Shown: piece after piece, positions 48,601-59,354 of the stretch
Position numbering within the stretch: the first letter of the stretch is position 1
Layout: every line of letters begins with the position of its first letter
Assembly: GCA_029204225.1 (NCBI GenBank)
Contig: CM055110.1
Span: 47,095,522 to 47,159,521, forward strand
Direction: 5' to 3'
Source: Diphasiastrum complanatum
Lineage: Eukaryota; Streptophyta; Lycopodiopsida; Lycopodiales; Lycopodiaceae
DNA: 64,000 bases
Program-made: the position numbers and the translations under genes
The notes under the pieces: generated by a model
Database searches by the model: none
Seen by the model: only the letters and a program-made list of their open reading frames with translations
Told to the model about the DNA's origin: nothing

Positions 48601-49569
48601 GGTTCACACCATCTGTTGCAGGACCAAATCTCACATTTCTTGACTCATTGACAAATCTTGGATACTCTTTCTTGATGTGTTTCCATGCAGGTGAATCTGA
48701 AGGTACCCTCATCATCCCATCCGTAGAGGTATGGTGTGCATGTCAGTCCATAAGTTGTGCAAGAGATTTACAACAAAATAAACGTTGCAATTATGAAATT
48801 ACTGGAAAATGTCGTAAAACTTTGCACGGAATGGTTGCCCCTTGCAAATCATCTCTATATCGAGGAGTATTACAAATGGGACATTTCTTGAGTGATTTGT
48901 ACCTTCCTCGATATAAAATACAATCTTTTGGACATGCATGATATTGTTTGTAGTCCATCCCGATGTTAGACAACATCTTTCGTGCCTCATCTCTTGTCTT
49001 AGACATGACATTCCCTTTTGGGAGAACTTTGTTCTTCAATAGTCTGTACATGACAAAAGAAGTCATTGTAAAAAAAATATCACTCAATGTCCAAATTGTA
49101 AATCTTGTTTCAAAGCAAGAATGACAAGTAGATGAAAAAAAATTTAATCAAATAATGATGTGAGGCTTTGGTCACTCCATCTATATTTGGCTTGAAGATT
49201 TAATAGAAGTAGAGAAGTCGCCAAACAAGATGTCCTTGCTCTAGGATACAATGCGATCTTTGATTCTTATTGCAATTTCTTTTCTTCTTTAGACAAAAGT
49301 GCCTCCTCATCTTGTTCATTGTGTCTAGCTGCAATATTGTTCTCATACATATCATCCAACATGTCTCACGTGACTTCAAATTCATCATTCATTGGAAGTT
49401 CATTTTCATCGTTGGAACTTGTTTGCAAAGAAGTAGATCTAGATGAGCTAGATTCAGATGCATTAGTCTCTTGATTAATGCGCTCATCAATTTCCATCAT
49501 CTTTTTAAGCCTTGACGTAGACGACGAGGTAATTGCTTTATATGTGGACCGTTGTATTGCATTCGTCAT
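45658..49569 (-). CDS. CACTA (En/Spm) transposase, TNP2-DUF4218-DUF4216, multi-exon
   Basis: Read right to left. N-terminal acidic part (49569-49200). TNP2 zinc-ribbon-like HACPKDCILYRGRYKSL and KCPICNTPRY (48950-48850). VPSDSPAWKHIKKEYPRF, VRFGPATDGVNPFG, YLEPLIDELEDLWKGI (48715-48380). FQTAEKNACFLCGPNL, EGHPFRD (48155-48000). Transposase core YLLIDHLLDPMHIFKNVGE (47880-47810), GLKSHDWLKMM. DUF4218: FERYFSTSIMDSQVYLLVHL, SIAGPVHT, TRPEGSISEGWLVHESLFY (47280-46960). DUF4216: ISKDIEYVGTIQNIYDVSFG, DVKWFKVVCRG (46320-46190). Acidic tail to 45658. Open blocks are separated by short gaps that could be introns, and few stops fall inside domains, so this is the best-preserved element here. Cuts and moves CACTA DNA in the nucleus. 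Activity unproven. No CACTA termini found. Confidence 0.85.
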
Positions 49570-49649
49570 CTATGTCGACCATAATGAGGATTATTGTCTC
49601 CAACACTAAATGAGGATGAAGAATCCTATATATCAAAATAACAAGAAGT

Positions 49650-49727
49650 AGGTTGAAACAATGCTTGATAAACATTTCCTCCCAATACTTGATAGATCTA
49701 AATGTTGCATATGAATATAAATTACCT
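49650..49727 (-). repeat. Duplicated piece of the SET C-terminus
   Basis: Resembles 49993-50085: minus sense FRSIKYWEEMFIKHCFN against TRSIRFGEELFIKYSFN. A local duplication in the gap between the SET module and TNP2. Confidence 0.65.
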
Positions 49728-49948
49728 CTTAGTTTAAAAAGTATGAACATACCAATGTATCTATTAGACATATTTGTCTTTTCAACTTGTTAACATTCAA
49801 TGAACTCAAAGACGAATAATGCTCCTAACATTTAATCTAGACAAATGACAAATAATGCTCCTAACATTTGACATATTTAATGACACAAACAAAATACAAT
49901 CAAGATGCATGGATTATACATCTCTACATATCAACAAAATTTAAATCT

Positions 49949-50450
49949 TCACATTTGACTTATTGTCTTTTGCAAACATTTGGATAGTGGACGGTTGAAA
50001 CTATACTTGATGAACAATTCCTCCCCAAACCTGATAGATCTAGTGGCACAGACCATTACATAAGTGCCCTTTACATTCCTAGTAAAATATTCTTCTTTTC
50101 CATTGGTGCATTCTTCAAAATCACAATTCGTCAATAGAGGGTGGCCAATGGAACTATTTATATATGCAGCAATGTTTCCATGCACATCTGGCCGTCCATC
50201 AATGTATGTACGATTTGCCCCTGAGATGTTGCCTCCTTGCATGCGTTGCTCCTCTAAAGAACAAGCATTTGAATTCAAGCCATATACTTGCATCCTCCAT
50301 TGGTGACGACACAAAGCATGTCAATCACCCCAATTGTATTGAGGTCCTACATATGGCATCAATGTCACAACACTATTTAAAGGGACCTCAATACTACTCA
50401 GTGCAAAACGGCCCAAACCAGCCTCAGGAAAGTGTTCAACCCCAATACGT
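49949..50450 (-). pseudogene. SET-domain module within the CACTA element
   Basis: Minus sense, one frame from 50449: RIGVEHFPEAGLGRFALSSI (SET N-motif G-x-G-x-F-A), VPLNSVVTLMPYVGPQYNW (Y-x-G), then after a TGA at 50323: DVHGNIAAYINSSIGHPLL (in place of GN-AR-INHS), NCDFEE, YVMVCATRSIRFGEELFIKY (the GEEL..Y motif). These are the conserved parts of SET methyltransferase domains in the right order and spacing. The N-H-S-C is altered to N-S-S, and an in-frame stop lies mid-domain, unless spliced. SET domains methylate protein lysines, often histones. It lies between the TAD (51804-52020) and TNP2 (from 49569) on the same strand. Confidence 0.75.
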
Positions 50451-50953
50451 AAATGGTGCTCCATTTAATGGTAATGGTGATTGGAGTGGCCAACACGAAT
50501 ATCTACTTCTAATAAAAGTTTTTACTAATGGTTGCAAGCTAGGTGGAAGAGGAAGGTCAGACAAAGAGCCTAGAATGTCTTTTAACACATCAACAGTGCG
50601 TAGTAATTTGCAATTATCTTTCAAACTAGTCATAATACGTCCAAGATGTGTTCTCTTTTTAAAGCAGTGGTCATGTTTGTGGAATCCACGTGGAGTATCG
50701 TGGAGGACTCATGTGCAACATCTAGGATAGGTGTGGTTGGGTGGTAAGAACGTTCTAGAGATTTGGAGACATGGATTGAATCACAAGGCATTGATGAACT
50801 AATTATATCATGCAAGGGGTCATCATCAACAAGAGCATCATCTAGGGCCAATGATGATCCAAAATCAATATTCATGTGATTCATCCTATCAATAATATTC
50901 TCGATCTCTCTTGCAACTGTTTTTCTTGATACCGAAAATGTTAGATGTATCAG

Positions 50954-50956
<3 letters not shown>
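50436..50956 (-). pseudogene. N-terminal extension of the SET protein, unknown fold
   Basis: Coding-like minus frames RKTVAREIENIIDRMNHMNI, LDDALVDDDPLHDIISSSM (50935-50640) and MTSLKDNCKLLRTVDVLKDI, LSDLPLPPSLQPLVKTFI (50633-50436). They lead into the SET module with frame changes. The Arg-Glu run before them is translated microsatellite. Confidence 0.45.

Positions 50957-51032
<76 letters not shown>
50957..51032. repeat. (CT)n microsatellite
   Basis: 76 bp, uninterrupted. Inside the CACTA element. No PLE flank. Confidence 0.97.
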
Positions 51033-51035
<3 letters not shown>

Positions 51036-51087
51036 CATGAAACATAAATTTATATATAACACAAACCGTAAACTAGTAGCATGAAAC

Positions 51088-51127
51088 ACACACACACAAA
51101 CGCACGCACGCACACACACACCCACCC
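51088..51127. repeat. (CA)n with GCAC variants
   Basis: CACACACACAAACGCACGCA-type run of about 40 bp. Confidence 0.9.
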
Positions 51128-51362
51128 ACACTGACCCTAAACACACATGAAGAGAAAAACATAGAGAACATTATAGTCCTAATCAAAACTCCCAAACCAC
51201 ACGATTATATCCTAATCCAGAATGTCACCACATGCTCCCTCCCTGTGACGTTTGGGCTTTTTTGTGGAACTCATCTTCCAAAGAAAACATTTGAACCACG
51301 TCTTTAACGGAAGAAAACAAGGGCTACACACCTTCCTAGAATTGGGAGTGTTGGTTACCTTT

Positions 51363-51364
<2 letters not shown>

Positions 51365-51451
<87 letters not shown>
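51365..51451. repeat. (CT)n microsatellite
   Basis: About 87 bp, uninterrupted. No PLE flank seen on either side. Confidence 0.97.
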
Positions 51452-51454
<3 letters not shown>

Positions 51455-51498
51455 CGTGAATGAGAGGCTATTATGGGTGATTGAATATGGAAATCAAG

Positions 51499-51740
51499 AT
51501 TAACTACATCTAATCATTCTATTTGGATTTTTTTTTTTAGAAGCAAGTGAGAGATTAACTTCATCTAATCATTCTATTTGGATTTTTTCTTTTAGAAGCA
51601 AGTGAGAGATTAACTTCATCTAATCATTCTATTTGGATTTTTCCTTTTAGAAGCAAGCGAGAGATTAACTTCATCTAAATATTCTATTTGGATTTTTCCT
51701 TTTAGAAGCAAGTGAGAGATTAACTTCAAAGTATCGTGGC
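51499..51740. repeat. 55-bp tandem repeat, four copies plus a partial one
   Basis: Copies start at 51499, 51554, 51609, 51664 and 51719 (partial). The unit begins ATTAACTTCATCTAATCATT and ends AAGCAAGTGAGAG. Each has a pyrimidine tract ending TTTTAG, similar to a splice acceptor on the plus strand. Copies differ at only a few bases, so the expansion is recent. Confidence 0.95.
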
Positions 51741-51803
51741 ACTCATCCTATCGCTCAATATTTATTGGAAAAACTATACTTCAAGTGTCATAAGGATCAA
51801 AGA

Positions 51804-52020
51804 TTAAAGCATTTTTGAAAAACACTTTAAAGAGTTTACCTCTCGTACTCTTGGATTCTCTGTGTGCACTCCATTGGCCCAAATATGATCGTTGACAATC
51901 CTCCTTGTCCGAATCCTAAGGCCTTTGCATTGTGTGCATGTACATGGTATCCTCTCATCATATTCTGGTAAAAACTGATTCAATAATCCAATTGCAAATT
52001 GCACAAATTCTTTCAGTGTC
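51804..52020 (-). pseudogene. CACTA transposase-associated domain (TAD)
   Basis: Minus frame: FAIGLLNQFLPEYDERIPCT, TCTQCKGLRIRTRRIVNDHI, WANGVHTENPRV. The CxCxxC pair followed by V..H...G fits the TAD found at the N-terminus of plant CACTA transposases. Upstream in sense (52631-52170) are Ser/Asp-rich and Lys/Glu-rich frames (MSSSSDNDSSHDRNN, EKRIELYHRKKEQTRLKYNE) that may be earlier exons. Confidence 0.6.
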
Positions 52021-52639
52021 GTTCAAGTGAAAATTGACAAATTCTAACATGTGACAAAAATTGACAAAATAGTCTTTGTACGTTTAGTGCATTTTCAACC
52101 TTCATTTGTGATGGAGTGGTGTCTTGGCTTTCCAAAGAGCAATATACTATATCCAAAGAGCAAATCAGATTACATCACTATTACAAATAAATTTTTTTTG
52201 ACATAAATCAATATACATACATGTGATAGATTAATAGACGGTCTACGTCGACTGATGGAAGAGCTTGAAGATGAACCAGTCAATAGTTGTTCATTGTACT
52301 TTAGTCTTGTTTGCTCCTTTTTTCTATGATAGAGCTCAATTCTTTTTTCTTTCTCTAAATCACATGGAGGTACGATAATTTCCCTAGAATTCATAATTCC
52401 AATCAAACGTCATTGTAAGAATAAATTTGCAAGAAAAATTATACACTCATATTCAAATAACAAATAAAGTGCAATTGATGTCAATATCAATAACAATATA
52501 TACTTGTTGTTGCGATCATGAGATGAATCGTTGTCTGATGATGATGACATCGTCGATGACATATACACACTGTAGCCAGCTACTCTATACCAATCATAAG
52601 TAATCATTATGAGACCGTATGTATTGAACAAATATAATA

Positions 52640-53790
52640 AAATTTGTTAAAGACATGCCAACATCTAATCCATGTATATTCTACTTATGCTTAATGTAAA
52701 TCTAATATTCTAGTAACATTGCTATCAAGAAAATTGCTTGGGTGGGGCAACACATGACGAGCAATCAAAATAAGATTCATACTGACAAATGTTAGACATC
52801 AGTAGATAGTGCATGCAAGTCTATCTCAACTAATTTAAAGACCACATGGCAGTCAATGTTCGAAGCTCTCAGTTTAAACTCTTGTCTAAGATGAGTGATG
52901 ATCTCACTCGATCTTTCTTTCAAGATGGAATGATCAAAATCAAACAATCAGTCATATACTCAATTGATTTATTGCCTACTCAATCACTCATTTGATTAAT
53001 TAGTACTTGGATCGAGTTAGTTAAAGATAAATCTCTTTGGATTGGCCTAGTGTGCCATGGTATCTCATGACGAGCAATATGCATTCGCCCTTTCTATCTA
53101 TGGTTGCTTTGTATGCAAGAAATCATATACTAGATAACACACCATTGATCAACATCTTTATTACAATGCTAAATGATATTTCAACTAATTACTATGATTT
53201 CATATAAGGTTATATAGGACACACACCAACAATTAAAAAGATTTATCATATAGGTCACATATCACTAAGGTCCTCAATATAACATAAATGCTTTTGATCA
53301 TGAATCTAAATGACCCCATGCAACCATTTAAGAGGCCACATGACAAAAGCAAAAAAAAATTATTTGACCATGTAAGTATGTCATCAAATTATATCAAATC
53401 TATGACACCTAGATTTTTAATAAATTAAATGTTTTATGACATCACCGATTTGACATAATATTATGTCATAAAAATCTTAAAAAACTTGTCAAATTACTTG
53501 TTTAATAATAATATGTACTATTTCTTATCTCATGATTTTTTCTGGTATGTCAAATCTCAAGAAAAATAAAATTTATAACAATATAAAACTAGTTTTAACA
53601 ATTAAATACTACCATAATGTTCTTTGAATTGATTTTTTTACATTCCATCATATTAAAAAAAAAAAATTACGTAAAATCCTACAATAAAATAGTCTCATAA
53701 AAACTAGAAAAGATTATGAGAATATTGAATGACATTTGAAGCATGCAAGCCCATGTGGGGGACCCTCTCACGTGCCAAGAGAGGGAAAAA
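52640..53790. other. No gene seen
   Basis: AT-rich. Expected to contain the outer (5') part of the CACTA element, but no CACTA terminus or inverted end was identified. Confidence 0.5.
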
Positions 53791-53794
53791 AAAA

Positions 53795-53860
53795 ACGTGT
53801 GGAACATCCACGTGTGGATATCGCGTGGATAATCCACACGAAACTTGAATGCCAATAAAA
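53795..53860. repeat. GTGGAT/ATCCAC motif block
   Basis: ACGTGTGGAACATCCACGTG, then GTGGATATCGCGTGGATAAT, then CCACACG. Same words as 43946-44309 and 21665-21740. Confidence 0.65.
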
Positions 53861-53879
53861 TAGCATTTTCGCGAGCATT

Positions 53880-54174
53880 CTTGCTCCTCTTCTTTTGCTT
53901 TCAAGTTTTATAGGTTTTCTAATCTAGTGTTTAGTACTCTTGCTTGCTATTGCTCTTCTAAGCTCTATAGATCTTGCTTGCTTGCTTTTGGTTGCTCTTC
54001 ATTGCTAGTGATCTTGCTCTTGCTTTTGCTTGCTCTATTGATCTTGTTTGTTCTTGCTTACTATTAATCTATTGCTTTCTATTCATTGCTTACTCTTCTA
54101 ATCTAAAAGTTTTCAATACTCTTTCACTCTCATTCTCAACTACTTTCTAACTTTTAAAGTTTTTCTTTGATACA
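53880..54174 (+). other. CTTGCTCTT-rich leader
   Basis: Imperfect repeats of CTTGCTTGC, TTGCTCTTC and CTATTGATCTTG over about 270 bp, ending just before ATG at 54175. The short frame after it (54175-54480) reads, with one shift, SLGESSERRASKDALSQ and ALYFGKDYMIDRLL. Protein not recognised. Confidence 0.45.
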
Positions 54175-54522
54175 ATGTCTTCAAGTGGTAGGTCAGTGGA
54201 AGGTCAAGTGGGAGACCATCTAGGAGAAGAGCTCGTGAGGAGCCCGAAGAATATAATCAAGAGTGGGTTGACAATCTATCTCCTCAACAAAGAGATAGAA
54301 TCAAAAATCTTGTGTTATCTTCTTTGGGTGAATCATCCGAGAGAAGAGCTTCCAAAGATGCCCTTTCCCAATAATCATGTAGTGTGTATTATGATCTTAA
54401 TCCACATGGTGGAGTTATAAAAAATACGCGTTGCAATGTAGTTCATGCTTGTTTGCGTGATTTAGTTGCTTTATATTTTGGTAAAGACTACATGATCGAT
54501 AGACTCTTAAGTCGGAGCTAAT

Positions 54523-55225
54523 ATGTGTGGTATGATGAATGAGGGCAAGTTGACAAAGGAGGAGCTTTGGCACAAAAGATTGGGCCGTCCCAATCACAAA
54601 TCAATGGTCAACGAGGAGAAGGCAATTGGATTGCCTCAATCTATGTCCAAGGATGGTAAGGCTTGTGAGGCTTGTGCTTTGGAAAAAAAGAACATAGAAA
54701 GCCATTTCCAAGATCTTCTACTTCCTTTCATAAAAGTTTTCAGCTAATTCACTCAGATGTGCATTTCTCTTCAACTAAAAGCAATGGTGGTGCATCTATG
54801 TGTGTATCTTTTATAGATGACTATTCAAGATTCACATGGATTTATCTCTCATCTTCAAAGTCAATGGTGTTTAAAAAATTCTTTAAGTTCAAGGCTTTTG
54901 TAGAGACTCAATTTAGTATCAAGATCAAAGTCTTGAGATCAGATGGAAGAGGAGAGCACATCTCCACCAAATTCCAAATATGTTGTGAGCAACAAGGCTT
55001 CAAAATGGTGCTTACATGTCCTTATTCACCTCAACAAAATGGAGTGGCCGAGAGGAAGAACTAAACTCTATGTGAGTGTGCAAAAGCTATGAGGTTGGAT
55101 GCATGTCTTCCAAAGACATTTTGGGGTGAGGCTCTCACTTGTGCAAACTACTTATGCAATTTGTTGCCTAATCTTGCTATTGGAGGTAGAACACCTTATG
55201 AATTGTTGTATAAGCCATACTTGTA
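54523..55225 (+). pseudogene. Ty1/Copia GAG-pre-integrase and integrase core
   Basis: EELWHKRLGRPNHKSM, ACEACALEKK (His/Cys finger), LIHSDVHFSSTKSNGGASMC, VSFIDDYSRFTWIYL, VLRSDGRGEHISTKF, CPYSPQQNGVAERKN, KTFWGEALTCANYLCNLLP. The D, D and E of the integrase DDE site can be placed. One frameshift near 54740 and a stop near 55065. RT absent: the sequence ends at PYELLYKPYL. Confidence 0.9.
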
Positions 55226-56190
55226 AACATTGTATATAATGTCTTTGTACAGTTGTTGATAACCTTCCTTACTAGTATGAATCAACTTGGTTGTTAAATA
55301 AAACATGCTTGAAGAATAATCCATTTCTGTTCTAAAAGCTTTTAATAAGAATCTACGAAACATGGGGTGGGTGCTTCTCGACATCAACTTGCCTTTACTT
55401 TTTTAAGAAAATCATTGAGTATTAAGTCTATCCAAGGTAATGCCTTTGTGTTGCATGCAAACATGCTTTCAATGTGGCTACAATTGGTCTTGTTAGATAC
55501 GACATGATGCCATTGAGGGCTGCATACCTTAACTATACATGCCTTAAAGCACAAAAGGTGATCAACATGAAATGAATCATCTAATCTCATTCCATAATAG
55601 CCTAGTAGAACTTACTAATTACTATATATGCATTTAAAAAATGTGGCTAGCCACGACACTAAAAGATTGAAATGCTTCTAGAAACAATATAAGAATCAAA
55701 GCCTAATTGGCATCAATAAAACTTGGAAATAGATCTTCTTTAATCAATAGACCTTGGAAATAGATCCCTCCTAAATCAAGGTTATATAAATAAGCTGGTC
55801 AACCCTCTCTATGAGATAGATATTTGGATTATGGATGAGAAATTTGAACTCCACATTTGAGGAAGCTGGAATCATCTTTACTCCTTACTTTCAATGGAGT
55901 CCCTTAAGACTTCGGAGCACAAGGATTTAGGATCTCACTCAACAATAGCCAATGTTTGAGCTTGTGTCTTCCTAGTTGTAGCAAACAACTCTACCCTACT
56001 CACTCTCCCTAATTTGGGCATGCTTTTCTTGTTAAAATGACATGTTACAAATCATGCAAAAGTCAACTCATTACTTTGAGTGATTATCATTGACATTTTT
56101 TGCTTTGCTATCTTTGAGATATGCTACTCATCTATATATATATTTAAACTTCGTTCCACTTTTGTGCATGGGTATGGGTGCACCATGCAT
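55226..56190. other. No gene seen
   Basis: No supported reading frame or repeat. Confidence 0.55.
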
Positions 56191-56675
56191 GCTCCTCTCC
56201 TCACCCATGCATGAGCTTTTTCTAACTAAAAAACTTGGGGAGGAGGATGCCTGTATGAGGAAAAGGATGCATGGCCCTCCTCCCCAAGCATGCATCTAAT
56301 GGGCTCACTCCAAATTCAAATTATCCTTTACCAACACACATAGTGTTTTGAAGTGCATGTACATACTTTCATGGTGAAAGGTGTTAAACAAATGAGACTT
56401 TCATTATCAAAAATTTGAAGGGTGCTCTAAGGATTGCTCCTCCCCTCACCCATGCATGCACTTTTTTTAACTAAAAAACTTGGGGAGGAGGATGCATGTA
56501 TGGGAAAAAGGATGCATGGCCCTCCCCATGCATGCATCTAAGGGGCCCACTCCAAATTCAAATTATCCTTTACCAACACATAGTGTTTTGAAGTGCATGT
56601 ACATACTTTCATGGTGAAAGGTGTTAAACAAATGAGACTTTCATTATAAAAAATTTGAAGGGTGCTCTAAGGATT
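56191..56675. repeat. 245-bp tandem duplication
   Basis: Copy 1 is 56191-56435 and copy 2 is 56436-56675. Landmarks: GCTCCTCTCCTCACCCATGC, ACTAAAAAACTTGGGGAGGA, TAGTGTTTTGAAGTGCATGT, AAAATTTGAAGGGTGCTCTA. High identity. Rich in CATGCATG words (RY-like), which here are part of the repeat. Confidence 0.93.
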
Positions 56676-56732
56676 TTTTAAATTATCAGACTTTTCACGG
56701 GAAAGGTTGAAATAAAAATGCATTTCTATGAA

Positions 56733-56836
56733 GATCAGCCTCCATTGTCTGTCAACAACGGGCACTCTTTACTAGTATATATATATATATATACTAGTAA
56801 AGAGCGCCCGCCGTTGACGGGCAATGCCGACTGATC
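56733..56836. repeat. 104-bp fold-back (inverted repeat) with TA centre
   Basis: A 40-bp perfect palindrome (56765-56804: CTCTTTACTAGT, then TA repeats, then ACTAGTAAAGAG) is flanked by imperfect arms: GTCAACAACGGGC on the left and GCCCGCCGTTGAC on the right, with GATCAG/CTGATC outermost. It could be two copies of a transposon end placed head to head. Confidence 0.9.
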
Positions 56837-57172
56837 TAGGTGACGACCGATGATTTGGAACTCCAGTATGTCATGTCGTTGACGAATGCTGGTTTTCCGA
56901 TCTAAGTGTGCGGCCTAATTGCGGACCTTATGCAACGGTTCCTATGCGGCCTAATTGTGGTCCCTTTGCGGCCTAATTGCGGTCCCTATGTGGCCGATGA
57001 TATATATATAGTTGCGGTCCCTATGCATCCGAGAGAGATTGAGAATCGTGAGCACCGTGAGTGAGTGAGTGACTGAGTGAGAGAGAGGGAGATCAGAGAG
57101 AGAGAGAACATCGTGACTTTGTGGGCTTTTGCGGAGGGGAGGGCTGAAGCGAGGGGCAACCATGAGAACCGT

Positions 57173-57210
<38 letters not shown>

Positions 57211-57376
57211 AGGGGCAACCGTGAGAACCGTGAGGAGGGGCAACCGTGAGAACTGAAGGGAGGGGCAACCATGAGAACTCGGAAGGGAGGGGCAACCATG
57301 AGAACCGTGAGGGCCGAAGGGACGGGCAGTCCTGAAAATCGTGCTAGAGAGAGAGAGAGAGAGAGAGGGCCGTATA

Positions 57377-57495
57377 GGACCGCTAAGGGAGCATAGGGAG
57401 GGGCTGCATAGGACCGCTAAGGGAGCATAGGGAGGGGCCGCATAGGACCGCTAAGGGAGCATAGGGAGGGGCCGCATAGGACCGCTAAGGGAGAG
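57377..57495. repeat. 34-bp minisatellite
   Basis: The unit GGACCGCTAAGGGAGCATAG plus GGAGGGGCCGCATA begins at 57377, 57411, 57445 and 57479 (last partial), nearly identical. The second segmental copy has about 1.5 units. Confidence 0.95.
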
Positions 57496-57908
57496 AGCAG
57501 TGAGTGAGTGATGGAAGGGTCGCAAACACCGTGAAGGGAGGGGCCGCAAACACCTCCTTTGCGGTCGTTTGGGAGGGAGTGAGTCAGAGAGGAACCGTTG
57601 AGAGCCGTGAGCACCGTTGAGAACCGTGAGAACCTCTCTCATGGTTCCTCTCTCAACGGTTCTCACGGCGAGTGAGAGAGAGAGGGGGGGATCCGAGAGA
57701 GAGAGAACATCGTCACTTTGCGATCTTTTGCAGAGGGGAGGGTTGAAGCGAGGGGCAACCATGAGAACCGTGCTAGAGAGAGAGAGAGAGAGAGAGAAGG
57801 GACAACCGTGAGAACCGAAGGGAGGGACAACCATGAGAACTCGAAAGGGAGGGATAACCATGAGAACCGTGAGGGCCGAAGGGACGGGCAGCCCTGAAAA
57901 CCGTGCTG

Positions 57909-58016
<108 letters not shown>

Positions 58017-58559
58017 CCGTATAGGACCGCTAAGGGAGCATAGGGAAGGGCCGCATAGGACTACTAAGGGAGAGGGCAGTTAGTGAGTGAGTGGAAGGGT
58101 CGCAAACACCGTGAAGGGAGGGGCCGCAAACACCTCCTTTGCGGTCGTTTGGGAGGGAGTGAGTCGGAGAGGAACCGTTGAGAGCCATGAGCACCGTTGA
58201 GAACCGTGAGAACCTCTCTCACGGTTCCTCTCTCATTTGGAGATGGGTAGCTCTCAGGAGATGGCTTCAACTCGCATCCAGATATGAAACTATATGAGAT
58301 AACAACGATATGAATTGTCTTCTAAACCTTGTTTAGGGTTTTTTCAATTGTGATTGAGACATAGTGCAATATGATTCATTTACACATGAGAAACCATAAG
58401 ATACGCTAAGATTGATTACTTTCAAAGACATGTTTTTGAATATTCACGTTTTATGCCTTAGTGTGATTATGATTAAATCATGATGCTAATAACAAAGTAA
58501 GGATGTATAAAACTTTAAGCGGCTGCTATAGGTAATCTATGTACTTGTTTAGGGTTTGA

Positions 58560-59163
58560 CTTTGGCGGGCTTGCATGACATGGATTTTTCCAAGCTATAA
58601 GGTGCTTGGACTCCTGACAGCAGTCTTCGTAGGATGTCCTTAGCTAGTAGACACGGATCCCTAGTACCTATTATTGATGCAAGAGTCAAGGCTCTTTATA
58701 CTCTGTGTATGGCATGACAACTTCTTATGTGTATAATGTTAATGTGAACTTAAAACATTCGATTTGCCCTAATACTGATCAGTATGGCATCTGTTTTGAT
58801 ACGGTTTTGTTGTAGGACAGAATGTATTGCTAAATTTGAAATCCATGATAGGAAAAATTGGACGTATTCTTTGTATTTGCAATCAAGTTGATGAGGTAGT
58901 GAATCTTGTTTCAGACATGGATAGCAACTGATGCTTAGCTATGACACCTGTCTTCCTCATGTAACTAACCACGCGGTTGTGTTTTGTGGGATGGTGGAAG
59001 GTAACGGCTGAGTGTCCTAAAACTTGCTTCGCTTTATGGTACTCTGTACTGTAAGATTTTATACAGCTTTGTTTTCACCTGTTATGCTATAAACTAAAGG
59101 GTTCAAAGTGTTTGTTCTTGACTTGTCAAGATGGACTATGTGAAATCTTTTTACTCTCTCTCT
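58560..59163 (+). mobile_element. PLE 3' region (pseudo-LTR), upstream copy
   Basis: From 58678 it matches 60401 onward: GCAAGAGTCAAGGCT, GCCCTAATACTGATCAGTAT, CTATGACACCTGTCTT, GTGTTTTGTGGGATGGTGG, GACTATGTGAAATCTTTTTA, then a short CT run at 59153-59163. In this copy the next element follows the CT run directly. Confidence 0.8.
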
Positions 59164-59207
59164 GCATCTTTTTAAGATGCAACCCCGACTAACCTTTGGT
59201 CGGGGTA
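59164..59207 (+). promoter_or_regulatory. Two small hairpins at the PLE 5' start
   Basis: GCATCTTTTTAAGATGC (59164-59180), then ACCCCGAC...GTCGGGGT (59182-59207). Both follow the CT run; the second PLE copy has decayed versions at 60890-60935. Possible structured 5' RNA end. Not a recognisable hammerhead core. Confidence 0.55.
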
Positions 59208-59354
59208 GTACCAAAGATTTACCTTTACTTGTATTTTATGGCTAACTAATTATGTTTTATGGTTTAGTCCACATGATGGTTTCATAATGTAGTTGCACTT
59301 GGTTATAAGACCCTTCCCCCTCCTAGTCCCTTTATTCAGACTGTCATTTGTTGC

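Noticed and set aside
59164-59207. Hammerhead ribozyme
   Set aside because: No CTGATGA...GAAA core could be found around the hairpins in either PLE copy.
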